The notes: generated by a model from the letters alone, not told the origin. A stretch of DNA of 25,991 nucleotides from an uncultured Blautia sp. (GCA_934424575.1 CAKRXU010000037.1:1-25991); one strand, 5' to 3'; numbered from the stretch's first letter, positions 8,722 to 16,080 are shown. Made by a program: numbers and translations.

Positions 8722-8912
8722 GATCAAGGGAGGCACCTGCAGCACCTCCCTTGATATCCAGCATAACCTTAAAACTGCCGCCAGCCCGACGAATCTTGTC
8801 AGGCGGCGGCAGTTTAAAGTTCTGTTTTATTTTTAGGGAAAGGAAAGAGTTCCGGCAACTCTCCCGGCATTGAAGTGTTACCGGAGGTCTTAAAAGGCTT
8901 TTCCTTTAAGAC
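8722..8912. repeat. Hairpin-rich intergenic block (probable repeated element)
   Basis: Four inverted repeats lie in a row between two genes: ATCAAGGGAGG/CCTCCCTTGAT (8723-8755), AAACTGCCGCC/GGCGGCAGTTT (8772-8815), AGAGTT/AACTCT (8846-8862) and a TCTTAAA-type stem (8889-8912). The middle stem is far more GC-rich than its surroundings. On the minus strand the block reads as short open frames containing KLPPPDKIRRAGGSFKVM, broken by a stop. I associate this with repeated intergenic sequence in Lachnospiraceae from memory only. It is most likely a non-coding repeat that also supplies transcription termination. Confidence 0.5.
8772..8815. terminator. Strong GC-rich hairpin, probable bidirectional terminator
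   Basis: An 11-bp stem (AAACTGCCGCC / GGCGGCAGTTT) extends inward with near-complementary AGCCCGAC / GTCAGGC. On the plus strand a T-rich run (TTCTGTTTTATTTTT) follows after a few bases; on the minus strand TTTT follows directly. It sits between the convergent ATPase and metI genes, so it can serve both. Confidence 0.55.
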
Positions 8913-8994
8913 AATTACATCTTACAATATAAATGTGAGGAGTTTTTGTCCTTTTTCTAATAAATTTATAAAATTTCTAACATAATTATAAATT

Positions 8995-9657
8995 TCAGGC
9001 TTTTCTTTTGTCTAATTTTCTGGAAAGCATCATGCCAAGTCCCTGAAGAATCTGTACAAGAACGACAAGGATCACGATCGTAACCAGCATGATGTCTGTC
9101 TGATAACGATAATATCCATAACGGATCGCGATATCACCGAGACCGCCACCGCCGACAGTTCCTGCCATAGCAGAATATCCGAGGATCGTTCCGACTGCAA
9201 TGGTAACTCCTACGAGGAGGGAAGTTCTTGCCTCTGCGAGAAGGACTTTCCAGATGATCGTTCCTGTTCCTGCGCCCATGCTGACTGCTGCCTCGATCAC
9301 ACCCGGCTCAACTTCTTTGAGGGAAGATTCTACCATACGTGCAATGAACGGTGCTGCAGCGATCACCAGCGGAACGATCGTCGCACTGGAACCATAACTC
9401 TGACCTACGATCAGTTTAGTGAGCGGGATCACCAGGATCAGAAGGATCAGGAACGGAATACTTCTAAGGATGTTTACGATCACATCCAGAACTTTATATA
9501 ATGGTGCATTTGGACGGATACCTTCTTTGTCTGTAACTGCAAGCAGGATTCCAAGAGGGAGCCCCAGAACATATCCGAAAAATGTGGAGACAAGCGTCAT
9601 GTATAACGTATCTCTTGTGCCTTCCAGCAGCATCGTAATTGTTGCATTATCCCACAT
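8995..9657 (-). CDS. metI: Methionine ABC transporter permease MetI
   Basis: This 220-aa inner-membrane permease is part of the MetNIQ importer for methionine. It has about five hydrophobic helices, beginning with TLVSTFFGYVLGLPLGILLA. The cytoplasmic EAA coupling loop reads GVIEAAVSMGAGTGTIIWKV, and the C-terminus is basic (SRKLDKRKA). Its length matches the family. The start overlaps the metN stop by 11 nt and has GAGGAGG 9 nt upstream, so it is translationally coupled. It is the last gene of the metQ-metN-metI operon; the nearest convincing terminator hairpin is about 180 nt downstream. Confidence 0.95.
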   Translation of the reverse strand: MWDNATITMLLEGTRDTLYMTLVSTFFGYVLGLPLGILLAVTDKEGIRPNAPLYKVLDVIVNILRSIPFLILLILVIPLTKLIVGQSYGSSATIVPLVIAAAPFIARMVESSLKEVEPGVIEAAVSMGAGTGTIIWKVLLAEARTSLLVGVTIAVGTILGYSAMAGTVGGGGLGDIAIRYGYYRYQTDIMLVTIVILVVLVQILQGLGMMLSRKLDKRKA

Positions 9658-10657
9658 CTGAGCTCACCTCCTCTACGCCCATATTGATATCTCTGAGGTA
9701 CTGGATCATCTTATTCGCCACTTCCTCGATCTCGGGAAGCTGCAGGATCATCTCTCCCTGTGCCTGTCCATTAATGTTCTTGGTATCAGCATACAGAATA
9801 TTGACCGGTGTCCGGTAAGTAAGGACCAGGTTTGCGATCACCGGCTCGAAGGAAGATTTCTCCTGGAACGTTACACGTACCAGACGTTTGCCCTTCATTT
9901 CCTGGATCTGGGTCCTTCCGCTGAATACCAGTTTTTTGGCTTCATCTGTCTTTGGATTACGGAAAAGTTCTTCCACAGTTCCGGTTTCTACGAGAGCTCC
10001 TCGTTCCAGAACTGCTACCTTGTCGCAGATTTCCTGTACGACACTCATTTCATGTGTGATGACAACTACAGTGATCCCATAATCCCTGTTGATCTCTTTG
10101 ATCAGTTCCAGGATCGCCTTGGTCGTCTGCGGGTCCAGCGCACTGGTTGCCTCATCACAGAGAAGGATCTGCGGATCACTTGCCAGCACTCTCGCGATCG
10201 CAACTCTCTGCTTCTGTCCGCCGGAAAGCTGTGACGGATAAGAAAGTGCTTTCTCCTCAAGTCCTACAATCCTGAGATATTCCAGAGCTTTCTTACGTGC
10301 CTCTGCCTTCTTGATCCCGGCGATCTCCATTGGAAAACAGACGTTATCCAGTGCGGTTCTCTGCATGAGCAGATTAAAATGCTGGAAGATCATTCCTATC
10401 TTCTGACGCTCTTTACGGAGCTCTTTTTCTGAGAGCTCCGTAAGATTTTTGCCATTGACTCTGACTGTTCCTGATGTTGGTCTTTCCAAGAGGTTCAGAC
10501 ATCGTACCAGAGTACTCTTGCCTGCACCGGAGAGACCGATGATGCCGAAGATCTCTCCTTTTTCGATGGAAAAACTGATGTTTTTGGCTGCCTCTACTGT
10601 TCCACCTTTGGTGTTGAAACGTTTGCAGAGGTTCTCTACCTGTATCATCGGTTCCAT
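9647..10657 (-). CDS. metN: Methionine ABC transporter ATPase MetN with NIL domain
   Basis: This 336-aa ATPase drives methionine uptake. Walker A GLSGAGKST (about 41-49), Q-loop MIFQHFNLLMQ, signature LSGGQKQRVAIARVLA (about 144-159), Walker B ILLCDEATSALDP and switch histidine VITHEM are all intact. Residues 260-336 (GKRLVRVTF through YLRDINMGV) form the C-terminal NIL domain. In E. coli MetN that domain binds methionine and causes trans-inhibition of transport, so feedback control at the protein level is likely here too. The ribosome site is GGGGGA about 10 nt before ATG 10657. It lies 40 nt downstream of metQ. Confidence 0.96.
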   Translation of the reverse strand: MEPMIQVENLCKRFNTKGGTVEAAKNISFSIEKGEIFGIIGLSGAGKSTLVRCLNLLERPTSGTVRVNGKNLTELSEKELRKERQKIGMIFQHFNLLMQRTALDNVCFPMEIAGIKKAEARKKALEYLRIVGLEEKALSYPSQLSGGQKQRVAIARVLASDPQILLCDEATSALDPQTTKAILELIKEINRDYGITVVVITHEMSVVQEICDKVAVLERGALVETGTVEELFRNPKTDEAKKLVFSGRTQIQEMKGKRLVRVTFQEKSSFEPVIANLVLTYRTPVNILYADTKNINGQAQGEMILQLPEIEEVANKMIQYLRDINMGVEEVSSDVG

Positions 10658-10697
10658 TTAGATCATTTCCCCCTGTCCCTTAATGAACATCCTGAAA

Positions 10698-11621
10698 TTA
10701 TTCTGCCTCTTCTTCAGCTGCTGCTTCTGTTGTTTCAGCGTCTGCTGACTCATCGGAAGCTTCGTCTGCTGTTTCTTCTGCATCATCTGCGGAATCTTCG
10801 AATGGAACAACTGCTCCGTCGTATTTCTCGTTGATGAAATCTTTGATCTCGTCAGATTTCAGAGTATCTACCAGTGCTTTGATCGCTTCGCTGTCTTCGT
10901 TTCCTTCTTTGACTGCGATTACGTTTACATAAGTTTTTGCTGCCTCAGAATCAGAAGTTTCGTGTGCGATGGAGTCGTTGGATACAGAATATCCAGCCTG
11001 CAGTGCGTAGTTACCATTTAATACAACGAATGCAACTTCATCTTTGACACGGGAAACCTGTGCTGCTTCCAGCTCTTCGATCTTGATGTTCTTCGGGTTT
11101 TCTTCGATATCTTTAACAGTTGCCTCAAGTCCTGCTCCGTCTTTCAGAGTGATCACTCCATTGTCCTGGAGAAGAAGAAGTGCTCTTGCTTCGTTTGTTG
11201 TATCGTTCGGAACTGCGATGGTGTCGCCGTCTTCCAGATCATCAAGAGTTTCTTTTGTTCCCGGGTAAATTCCGAATGGCTCGTAGTGGATTCCACCGGC
11301 ATTTACAAGGTGTGTTCCCTGCTCTTCGTTGAAGTTGTCAAGGTATGGGATATGCTGGAAGTAGTTTGCATCGAAATCTCCGCTCTCTACTACAAGGTTT
11401 GGCTGTACATAGTCATCAAATACTGTAACTTCCAGATCCCATCCTTCTGCCTCAAGGAGTGGTTTTGCTTCTTCAAGGATCTCTGCGTGTGGTGTTGCGG
11501 AAGCTGCTACTTTGATGGTTCCTTTCTCTGCGTCAGCGCTTACGATCACGCCGTTTGCTGTGAGTGCTCCGATTGCCAGTGCTGCTGTAAGTGATAATGT
11601 GATGATTTTTTTTGCTTTCAT
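10698..11621 (-). CDS. metQ: Methionine-binding protein MetQ (NlpA family) without a lipobox, with an acidic tail
   Basis: This 307-aa solute-binding protein belongs to the NlpA/MetQ family. Family motifs are TIKVAASATPHAEILE (about 35-50), FDANYFQHIPYL, GIYPGTKETLDDLEDG and AIPNDTTNEARAL-like VPNDTTNEARALLLLQ. The signal peptide (MKAKKIITLSLTAALAIGAL...) has no cysteine anywhere near its end, and probable cleavage is after VSA at about residue 29. The usual lipid anchor is therefore absent. Residues 275-307 are a D/E/A/S/T-rich extension with no Lys or Arg, beyond the usual MetQ length. RBS GAGGG lies 8 nt before ATG. It is the first structural gene of the operon, behind the leader peptide and attenuator. 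Confidence 0.93.
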   Translation of the reverse strand: MKAKKIITLSLTAALAIGALTANGVIVSADAEKGTIKVAASATPHAEILEEAKPLLEAEGWDLEVTVFDDYVQPNLVVESGDFDANYFQHIPYLDNFNEEQGTHLVNAGGIHYEPFGIYPGTKETLDDLEDGDTIAVPNDTTNEARALLLLQDNGVITLKDGAGLEATVKDIEENPKNIKIEELEAAQVSRVKDEVAFVVLNGNYALQAGYSVSNDSIAHETSDSEAAKTYVNVIAVKEGNEDSEAIKALVDTLKSDEIKDFINEKYDGAVVPFEDSADDAEETADEASDESADAETTEAAAEEEAE

Positions 11622-11733
11622 AGTTCTTTCCCTCTCTTATTCCTTTTATTTTTGATTTTTAATTTTTTCTTTATTCAATTGTAAGTGGCTGCGACCTCCT
11701 GCATGTACCTGCCCGTTCGCAGGATTCTTAATC

Positions 11734-11771
11734 AAAAAAAATAACAGGAAGTCCTCTGGATTCTCCCTGTT
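11734..11771 (-). terminator. Intrinsic terminator between leader peptide and metQ (attenuator)
   Basis: On the minus strand AACAGGGAG (11771-11763) pairs with CTTCCTGTT (11751-11743), nine pairs with one G-U, across an 11-nt loop. TTTTTTTT (11741-11734) follows after one base. It stands about 110 nt upstream of the metQ start, in front of the operon rather than behind a gene. Unless it is bypassed, it would end transcription before metQ. Confidence 0.88.
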
Positions 11772-11859
11772 CATGCAATCTGTCCGGCATTAAAAAATGC
11801 TTTATTTACATCTCGGTATCTGTCATCTCTTATACGTGGTCGGCAGATATCTCAGGAAG
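11763..11859 (-). promoter_or_regulatory. Proposed antiterminator pairing in the met leader
   Basis: The leader ORF contains CTTCCTG (11859-11853, codons 37-39), an exact copy of part of the terminator's 3' arm. It can therefore pair with CAGGGAG in the terminator's 5' arm (11769-11763). Just beyond, ATCTGCC (11848-11842) can pair with GGACAGAT (11785-11778) with one bulged base, in the correct antiparallel order. Together these would sequester the terminator's 5' arm. A competing hairpin, TATCTG (11849-11844) with CAGATA (11822-11817), could hold the antiterminator strand. The pairings are seen in the sequence; the switch is inferred. Confidence 0.65.
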
Positions 11860-11967
11860 TATCCGATACATAGAAGTACAGCAAAACATAGACATGCACA
11901 TGTCCATACACATCTCCTGATCCATCATACACATGACTTCTCTCTGAACTGCATTTCCTGTAAACAT
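11830..11967 (-). CDS. Met/Cys-rich leader peptide upstream of metQNI
   Basis: This 45-codon ORF has an ideal ribosome site (AAAGGAGG ending 7 nt before ATG 11967) and stop TAA at 11832-11830. Ten codons are ATG (residues 1, 12, 14, 15, 19, 21, 23, 25, 27, 33) and five are Cys (13, 20, 24, 29, 30). Its core reads MCMMDQEMCMDMCMSMFCC, and the rest looks like an unremarkable filler. It lies 71 nt from its promoter's probable start point and just before an intrinsic terminator and a methionine-import operon. A Met-codon run in this position is the signature of a ribosome-mediated attenuator: shortage of charged tRNA-Met (or tRNA-Cys) would stall the ribosome and expose the antiterminator strand in codons 37-42. 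A metal-binding small protein (Met/Cys motifs) is the main alternative. Confidence 0.78.
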   Translation of the reverse strand: MFTGNAVQREVMCMMDQEMCMDMCMSMFCCTSMYRILPEISADHV

Positions 11968-12020
11968 GATTCTTCCTCCTTTTTACTTACTTGTGATAAA
12001 TTCTATTCGGAAAATGTATT

Positions 12021-12039
12021 ACCTATTTCTCCGATAGGT
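12021..12039. promoter_or_regulatory. Dyad at the start of the met operon transcript
   Basis: ACCTAT-N7-ATAGGT is a perfect inverted repeat placed at the predicted transcription start (about 12035). It could be a repressor operator or a 5' stem-loop that protects the leader RNA. The responsible factor is not identifiable. Confidence 0.5.
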
Positions 12040-12041
12040 TG

Positions 12042-12070
12042 AATATAACATGTCTCGTTCACAATGTCAA
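12042..12070 (-). promoter_or_regulatory. Sigma-A promoter of the met operon
   Basis: On the minus strand a consensus -35 TTGACA (12070-12065), a 17-nt spacer and -10 TATATT (12047-12042) give one of the strongest promoters in the window. It produces a leader of roughly 410 nt before metQ, long enough to hold the small ORF and the attenuator. Confidence 0.85.
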
Positions 12071-12101
12071 CACATTTTTTATTTTTTTCCCGAACGCATC
12101 T

Positions 12102-12131
12102 TTGCATTGCTTGACACTGATTTCTTATAAT
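12102..12131 (+). promoter_or_regulatory. Probable promoter of mnmA
   Basis: A perfect -10 TATAAT (12126-12131) lies 18 nt after TTGCAT (12102-12107). A consensus TTGACA at 12111-12116 is too close (9 nt) to pair with this -10 and would need the poor TACCAT at 12134. The start point is about 50 nt before the gene. Confidence 0.55.
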
Positions 12132-12188
12132 GATACCATAAATTAAATTACTCTACAATCCAATCTACAATCAACAGGAGAAAAATTT

Positions 12189-13301
12189 ATGAATAAAAAA
12201 GCGATCATTGCCATGAGCGGCGGTGTTGACTCCAGTGTTGCAGCCTATCTGATGGTTCAGCAGGGCTACGACTGCGCCGGTGCCACTCTGAAGCTTTATG
12301 ATAATCCACAGTGCAGCTATCCTGGACACCGGGCATGCTGTACTCCTTCCGATACAGAGGATGCCAGAAGTGTTGCCGCACGTCTCGGCATGCTTTATTA
12401 CGTATTTCCCATGCAGGAGAAATTCCACGAAAGCGTCATTGATAAGTTCGCAGATACTTATCTCCACGGAGGCACACCGAACCCGTGTATCGACTGCAAC
12501 CGTTTCCTGAAATTCTCTGCCCTTCTCGATAAGGCAAGAGAACTTGGCTGCGAATATATCGCAAGCGGTCACTACGCACGCAGAGAGCAGGACCCGGAGA
12601 CAGGGCGTTTTATCCTCAGGAAGGGCCTCGACCCGACCAAGGATCAGAGCTATGTGCTCTACGCCATGACTCAGGATCAACTTGCCCACACACTCTTCCC
12701 GCTCGGCACCTACACCAAGAAAGAAATCCGTCAGATCGCGCAGGAGCAGGGCTTCATCAATGCTGACAAGCCGGACAGCCAGGATATCTGCTTCGTTCCG
12801 GACGGTGACTATGCATCCTTCATCGAGCAGTACACCGGACAGGCTTCCGAACCTGGCGACTTCGTTGACAAAGAGGGCAAAGTCCTCGGCAAACACAAAG
12901 GTCAGATTCATTACACCATCGGCCAGCGACGTGGTCTTGGTATTTCTGCGCCGGAGTCTCTTTATGTCTGCGGCAAATCCCTGGATACCAATAAGGTCAT
13001 CCTCGGAGGCAAGGATGACCTTATGAGTAACTACTGCTATATCAACGATATCAACCTGATCCCATGGGATCATCTGGACAAACCGATCCAGTGCAAAGTC
13101 AAGACACGCTACCGTCAGCCGGAACAGCCAGCAACTGTTGAGCAGCTTGGAGACGATCTCATCAAGATCACCTTCCAGGAGCCGCAGAGAGCTGTCACAC
13201 CTGGACAGGCTGCCGTTCTTTACGACAGAGACATGGTACTTGGCGGAGGAACGATCCTCAGCGAAGAAGCCGCTGCAAAAGCAGTCGCTTCCACCAATTA
13301 A
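12189..13301 (+). CDS. mnmA: tRNA-specific 2-thiouridylase MnmA
   Basis: This 370-aa cytosolic enzyme makes the 2-thio group of the wobble uridine (s2U34) in tRNAs for Lys, Glu and Gln, using ATP and sulfur from a cysteine desulfurase. The N-terminal ATP pyrophosphatase loop is SGGVDSS (residues 10-16). The two catalytic cysteines are visible: C103 in TPNPCIDCN and C201 in DSQDICFVPDGDY. GHYAR and KDQSYVLY are family signatures, and the C-terminal barrel includes GQRRGLGI. The length is normal. ATG 12189 has CAGGAG about 9 nt upstream. It is divergent from the met operon and convergent with the phosphorylase gene, whose stop is only 2 nt away. The window also carries a tRNA-Glu(TTC), a likely substrate. 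Confidence 0.97.
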   Translation: MNKKAIIAMSGGVDSSVAAYLMVQQGYDCAGATLKLYDNPQCSYPGHRACCTPSDTEDARSVAARLGMLYYVFPMQEKFHESVIDKFADTYLHGGTPNPCIDCNRFLKFSALLDKARELGCEYIASGHYARREQDPETGRFILRKGLDPTKDQSYVLYAMTQDQLAHTLFPLGTYTKKEIRQIAQEQGFINADKPDSQDICFVPDGDYASFIEQYTGQASEPGDFVDKEGKVLGKHKGQIHYTIGQRRGLGISAPESLYVCGKSLDTNKVILGGKDDLMSNYCYINDINLIPWDHLDKPIQCKVKTRYRQPEQPATVEQLGDDLIKITFQEPQRAVTPGQAAVLYDRDMVLGGGTILSEEAAAKAVASTN

Positions 13302-13303
13302 TT

Positions 13304-15739
13304 TCAGCCCATCTGTACGATCACATGATATTCTTTTTTGCCGGGGATCAGAGGAATCTGGTTTCCGGTAATTTTTTGTCCATCCAGCTCGATCCAGCTG
13401 ACACCTTTCTGGACACCCGTCGGTTTATGGATCTCAATATGATATTCCGCTCCCCGGAAATGGCGTTCTACCGTAAAATCACCAAAACTTCCAGACAGAC
13501 ACGGATCTACCGTAAGTCCGTCATACTCCGGCTGGATTCCGAGAAGTGCCTGCGACAGATTCACAAACGTCCACGCTGCCGTTCCTGTCAGCCAGCTGTT
13601 TTTTGCCTCACCAAACCGCGGTGCATCCGCTCCTGCCACCATCTGTGAATATACATACGGCTCCGTTCTGTGGATGTCGCTGATCTCCTCGATGCAGGAC
13701 GGACAGATCTTGCGGTAAATTTCAAATGCGCGGTCTCCTCTTCCGATCGTTGTCTCTGCGATCGAGATCCACGGATTATTATGACAGAAGATCCCTGCAT
13801 TTTCCTTGTATCCCGGCGGGTAAGATGTGATCTCACCAAGTTCCAGATGATATCTGGTGTACGCCGGCTGCAAAAGCATGATACCATATTTCGTCTCGAG
13901 ATGTTTCTGTACAGAATCGAGAGCTTTTTCTGCCAGACCGTCTTCTTTGCCGATCTCTGCCATCACACAGAATCCCTGCGGCTCAATAAAAATCCTGCCC
14001 TCTTCGCATTCCGAGGAACCGACTTTGCCTCCCTCTGCATCATAAGCACGGAGGAACCACTCGCCGTCCCAGCCGGCATCCAGAACTGCCTGATGCATTT
14101 CTGATACCGCTTTTTCTGCCTCTGCTGCCAGTTTTTCCCTGTCTGTACGTCGGCATATTTCTGCAAATTCCCTGCCATATTTTACAAACATTGCCGCGAT
14201 AAATACCGACTCTGCCACCGGTCCCTCAGAAGGCCCTGTCGTCTGGAAAGGTTCGCCCGGCTCACTGGAGAAACAGTTCAGGTTCAGACAGTCATTCCAG
14301 TCCGCTCTTCCGATCAGCGGAAGTCTGTGCGGTCCGAGATGTGTCACTGTAAACTGGAAAGACCGGTTCAGATGCTCAAACAGGGGCTCTTCCGTTCCCT
14401 TTTTGCAGTCAAACGGCACCGGCTCATCCAGGATCTCATAATCACCCGTCTCTTTGAGGTATGCCGCCACTGCCGCGATCAGCCACAGCGGGTCATCGTT
14501 AAATCCACTTCCAATATCCGCATTTCCCTGCTTGGTCAGCGGCTGGTACTGATGATATGCACTTCCATCCTCAAACTGTGTGGATGCAATATCAAGGATC
14601 CTCTCCCTCGCCCGCTCCGGGATCAGATGCACAAATCCCAGAAGATCCTGGCAGGAATCACGGAATCCCATTCCACGTCCTGTTCCCGATTCATAATATG
14701 ACGCAGATCTGGACATATTGAACGTCACCATACACTGATACTGGTTCCAGATATTTGCCATGCGGTCAATATGCTCATTTCCGCTGGAAACACGGAAGCG
14801 TGCAAGCAGTGTTTCCCAGTAAGACTGAAGCGCAGCAAAAGCTTCTATTGCTTTCTCAGTCGTATCAAATCTCTCGATCAGGGCCTTTGCCGGAGTCTTG
14901 TTGATGATGCCCGGTGCTTCCCATTTATCGTCTGCCGGATTTTCACAGTAACCCAGCATGAAAACAAATTCTCTTTCTTCACCAGGTGCAAGCGTAAGGT
15001 CAATCTGATGCGCCGCGATCGGATACCAGCCGCTTGCAATAGAATTGCTGCAGTGTTTCCGGCGTACTGCCTGCGGGAAAGCATTGCCGTTTCCTGCACC
15101 CAGGAAAGCATCCCGGCTGGTGTCATAATTCTGAACTGGAACATTGACCGTAAAGAAACTGTAATGCCGTCTTCTTTCCCTGTACTCTGTCTTGTGGTAG
15201 ATCGTGCTTCCCTGCACCTCAACCTCACCTGTACTCAGATTCCTCTGGAAATTCGACGCATCATCCACAGCATTCCAGAGACAGAATTCCACGTACGAAA
15301 ACAGCGAGATATTTTTTTCCATATCAGAATTATTCTTTAGTTTCAGACAGTTGATCTCGCACGCCGCATCTACCGGCACAAACGCCAGAAGTTCTGCTTC
15401 CAGCTGATTCCTGGAAGAATGAAAACGGCTGTATCCAAGTCCGTGTCGGCATTCATACGTATCCAGCTCTGTTCCCGACGGCATACTGCCCGGATTCCAG
15501 ATCACACCGTCATCGTTAATGTAATAATATTTTCCATCGGAGTCCACCGGTACGTTATTGTAGCGGTATCTTGTAATCCTCATAAGTTTCGCATCTTTAT
15601 AGAAGCTGTAGCCGCCGCATGTATTCGAGATCAGTGAAAAAAAGTCATTGCTTCCCAGGTAATTGATCCATGGCAGCGGTGTGCGAGGTGTATTGATAAC
15701 ATATTCGCGTGCTCTGTCGTCAAAATATCCGTATTTCAT
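13304..15739 (-). CDS. GH94 phosphorylase, probably cellobiose phosphorylase
   Basis: This 811-aa cytosolic enzyme is expected to phosphorolyse cellobiose to alpha-glucose 1-phosphate and glucose. The N-terminal beta-sandwich begins MKYGYFDDRAREYVINTPRT, with NDFFSLISNTCGGYSFYKDA typical of cellobiose phosphorylases. The (alpha/alpha)6 catalytic domain contains GMGFRDSCQDLLGFV (about 357-370) and GRADWNDCLNLN, in which the Asp of NDC (about 483) aligns with the GH94 general acid. The length (about 810) fits cellobiose phosphorylase rather than the longer cellodextrin or laminaribiose enzymes; substrate remains an inference. ATG 15739 has AAGGAGG 5 nt upstream, and an in-frame upstream extension to 15784 has no ribosome site. 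It is divergent from a lacI-family gene and a sugar transporter, which supports a beta-glucoside role. Confidence 0.92.
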   Translation of the reverse strand: MKYGYFDDRAREYVINTPRTPLPWINYLGSNDFFSLISNTCGGYSFYKDAKLMRITRYRYNNVPVDSDGKYYYINDDGVIWNPGSMPSGTELDTYECRHGLGYSRFHSSRNQLEAELLAFVPVDAACEINCLKLKNNSDMEKNISLFSYVEFCLWNAVDDASNFQRNLSTGEVEVQGSTIYHKTEYRERRRHYSFFTVNVPVQNYDTSRDAFLGAGNGNAFPQAVRRKHCSNSIASGWYPIAAHQIDLTLAPGEEREFVFMLGYCENPADDKWEAPGIINKTPAKALIERFDTTEKAIEAFAALQSYWETLLARFRVSSGNEHIDRMANIWNQYQCMVTFNMSRSASYYESGTGRGMGFRDSCQDLLGFVHLIPERARERILDIASTQFEDGSAYHQYQPLTKQGNADIGSGFNDDPLWLIAAVAAYLKETGDYEILDEPVPFDCKKGTEEPLFEHLNRSFQFTVTHLGPHRLPLIGRADWNDCLNLNCFSSEPGEPFQTTGPSEGPVAESVFIAAMFVKYGREFAEICRRTDREKLAAEAEKAVSEMHQAVLDAGWDGEWFLRAYDAEGGKVGSSECEEGRIFIEPQGFCVMAEIGKEDGLAEKALDSVQKHLETKYGIMLLQPAYTRYHLELGEITSYPPGYKENAGIFCHNNPWISIAETTIGRGDRAFEIYRKICPSCIEEISDIHRTEPYVYSQMVAGADAPRFGEAKNSWLTGTAAWTFVNLSQALLGIQPEYDGLTVDPCLSGSFGDFTVERHFRGAEYHIEIHKPTGVQKGVSWIELDGQKITGNQIPLIPGKKEYHVIVQMG

Positions 15740-15787
15740 AAAAGCCTCCTTACAGACATATATAAATAAAAGGGTATGCGTCAACGA

Positions 15788-15819
15788 ATTATAGACTGAA
15801 AACAGATTTGCGAAAACGA
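15788..15819 (-). promoter_or_regulatory. Phosphorylase promoter with operator-like site
   Basis: On the minus strand a perfect -10 TATAAT (15793-15788) lies 50 nt before the gene. The 13-mer TTTGCGAAAACGA (plus strand 15807-15819) covers the -35 position (15816-15811, TTTTCG). The identical 13-mer occurs at the lacI promoter. A LacI-family repressor bound here would block the promoter. Confidence 0.65.
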
Positions 15820-15936
15820 ATAAGTTAAGAATTCTTAGAATTAAAATCCGTATTAATTTGGATATAATTCAGTATAATTCACTTTTTTCAAAAAATCAAC
15901 CGCATTTTTGCCAAATATAATCCTGCACAAATATAC

Positions 15937-16080
15937 TGTTACTGTTCACTCCGTTCACAGTAACTTGGTCAAAATCCATTCCAAATCACCTTCGGTGATG
16001 GGATTTTGCCCTGTATGTCTCGGGATTTTGCCATATTCATGGCAAAACACCTCGCGGGATACTACCTGTGAACAGTAACA
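15937..16080. mobile_element. MITE-like non-autonomous element, 144 bp
   Basis: Perfect 13-bp terminal inverted repeats (TGTTACTGTTCAC at 15937-15949, GTGAACAGTAACA at 16068-16080) are bounded on both sides by ATATAC (15931-15936 and 16081-16086), which looks like a target-site duplication. Inside are further hairpins: GTTACTGT/ACAGTAAC, TCACC-TTC-GGTGA and TTTTGCCAT-ATTC-ATGGCAAAA, plus a direct repeat GGGATTTTGCC. No ORF is present. The element splits the cbp-lacI divergent control region. A transposase supplied in trans is assumed; none lies in the window. Confidence 0.75.

Noticed and set aside
11622..12040. SAM-I riboswitch or Met T-box upstream of metQ
   Set aside because: I looked for the SAM-I core (CTTATCAAGAGAGG type) and the T-box sequence (AGGGTGGNACCGCG type) on the minus strand and found neither. 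The region is better explained by the leader ORF and terminator.
12171..13073. 300-codon minus-strand frame opposite mnmA
   Set aside because: The plus strand encodes a complete MnmA with catalytic residues, and the reverse frame shows no family motif.
15938..16079. CRISPR-like repeats
   Set aside because: The repeats are terminal inverted copies and internal hairpins, not regularly spaced direct repeats with unique spacers.
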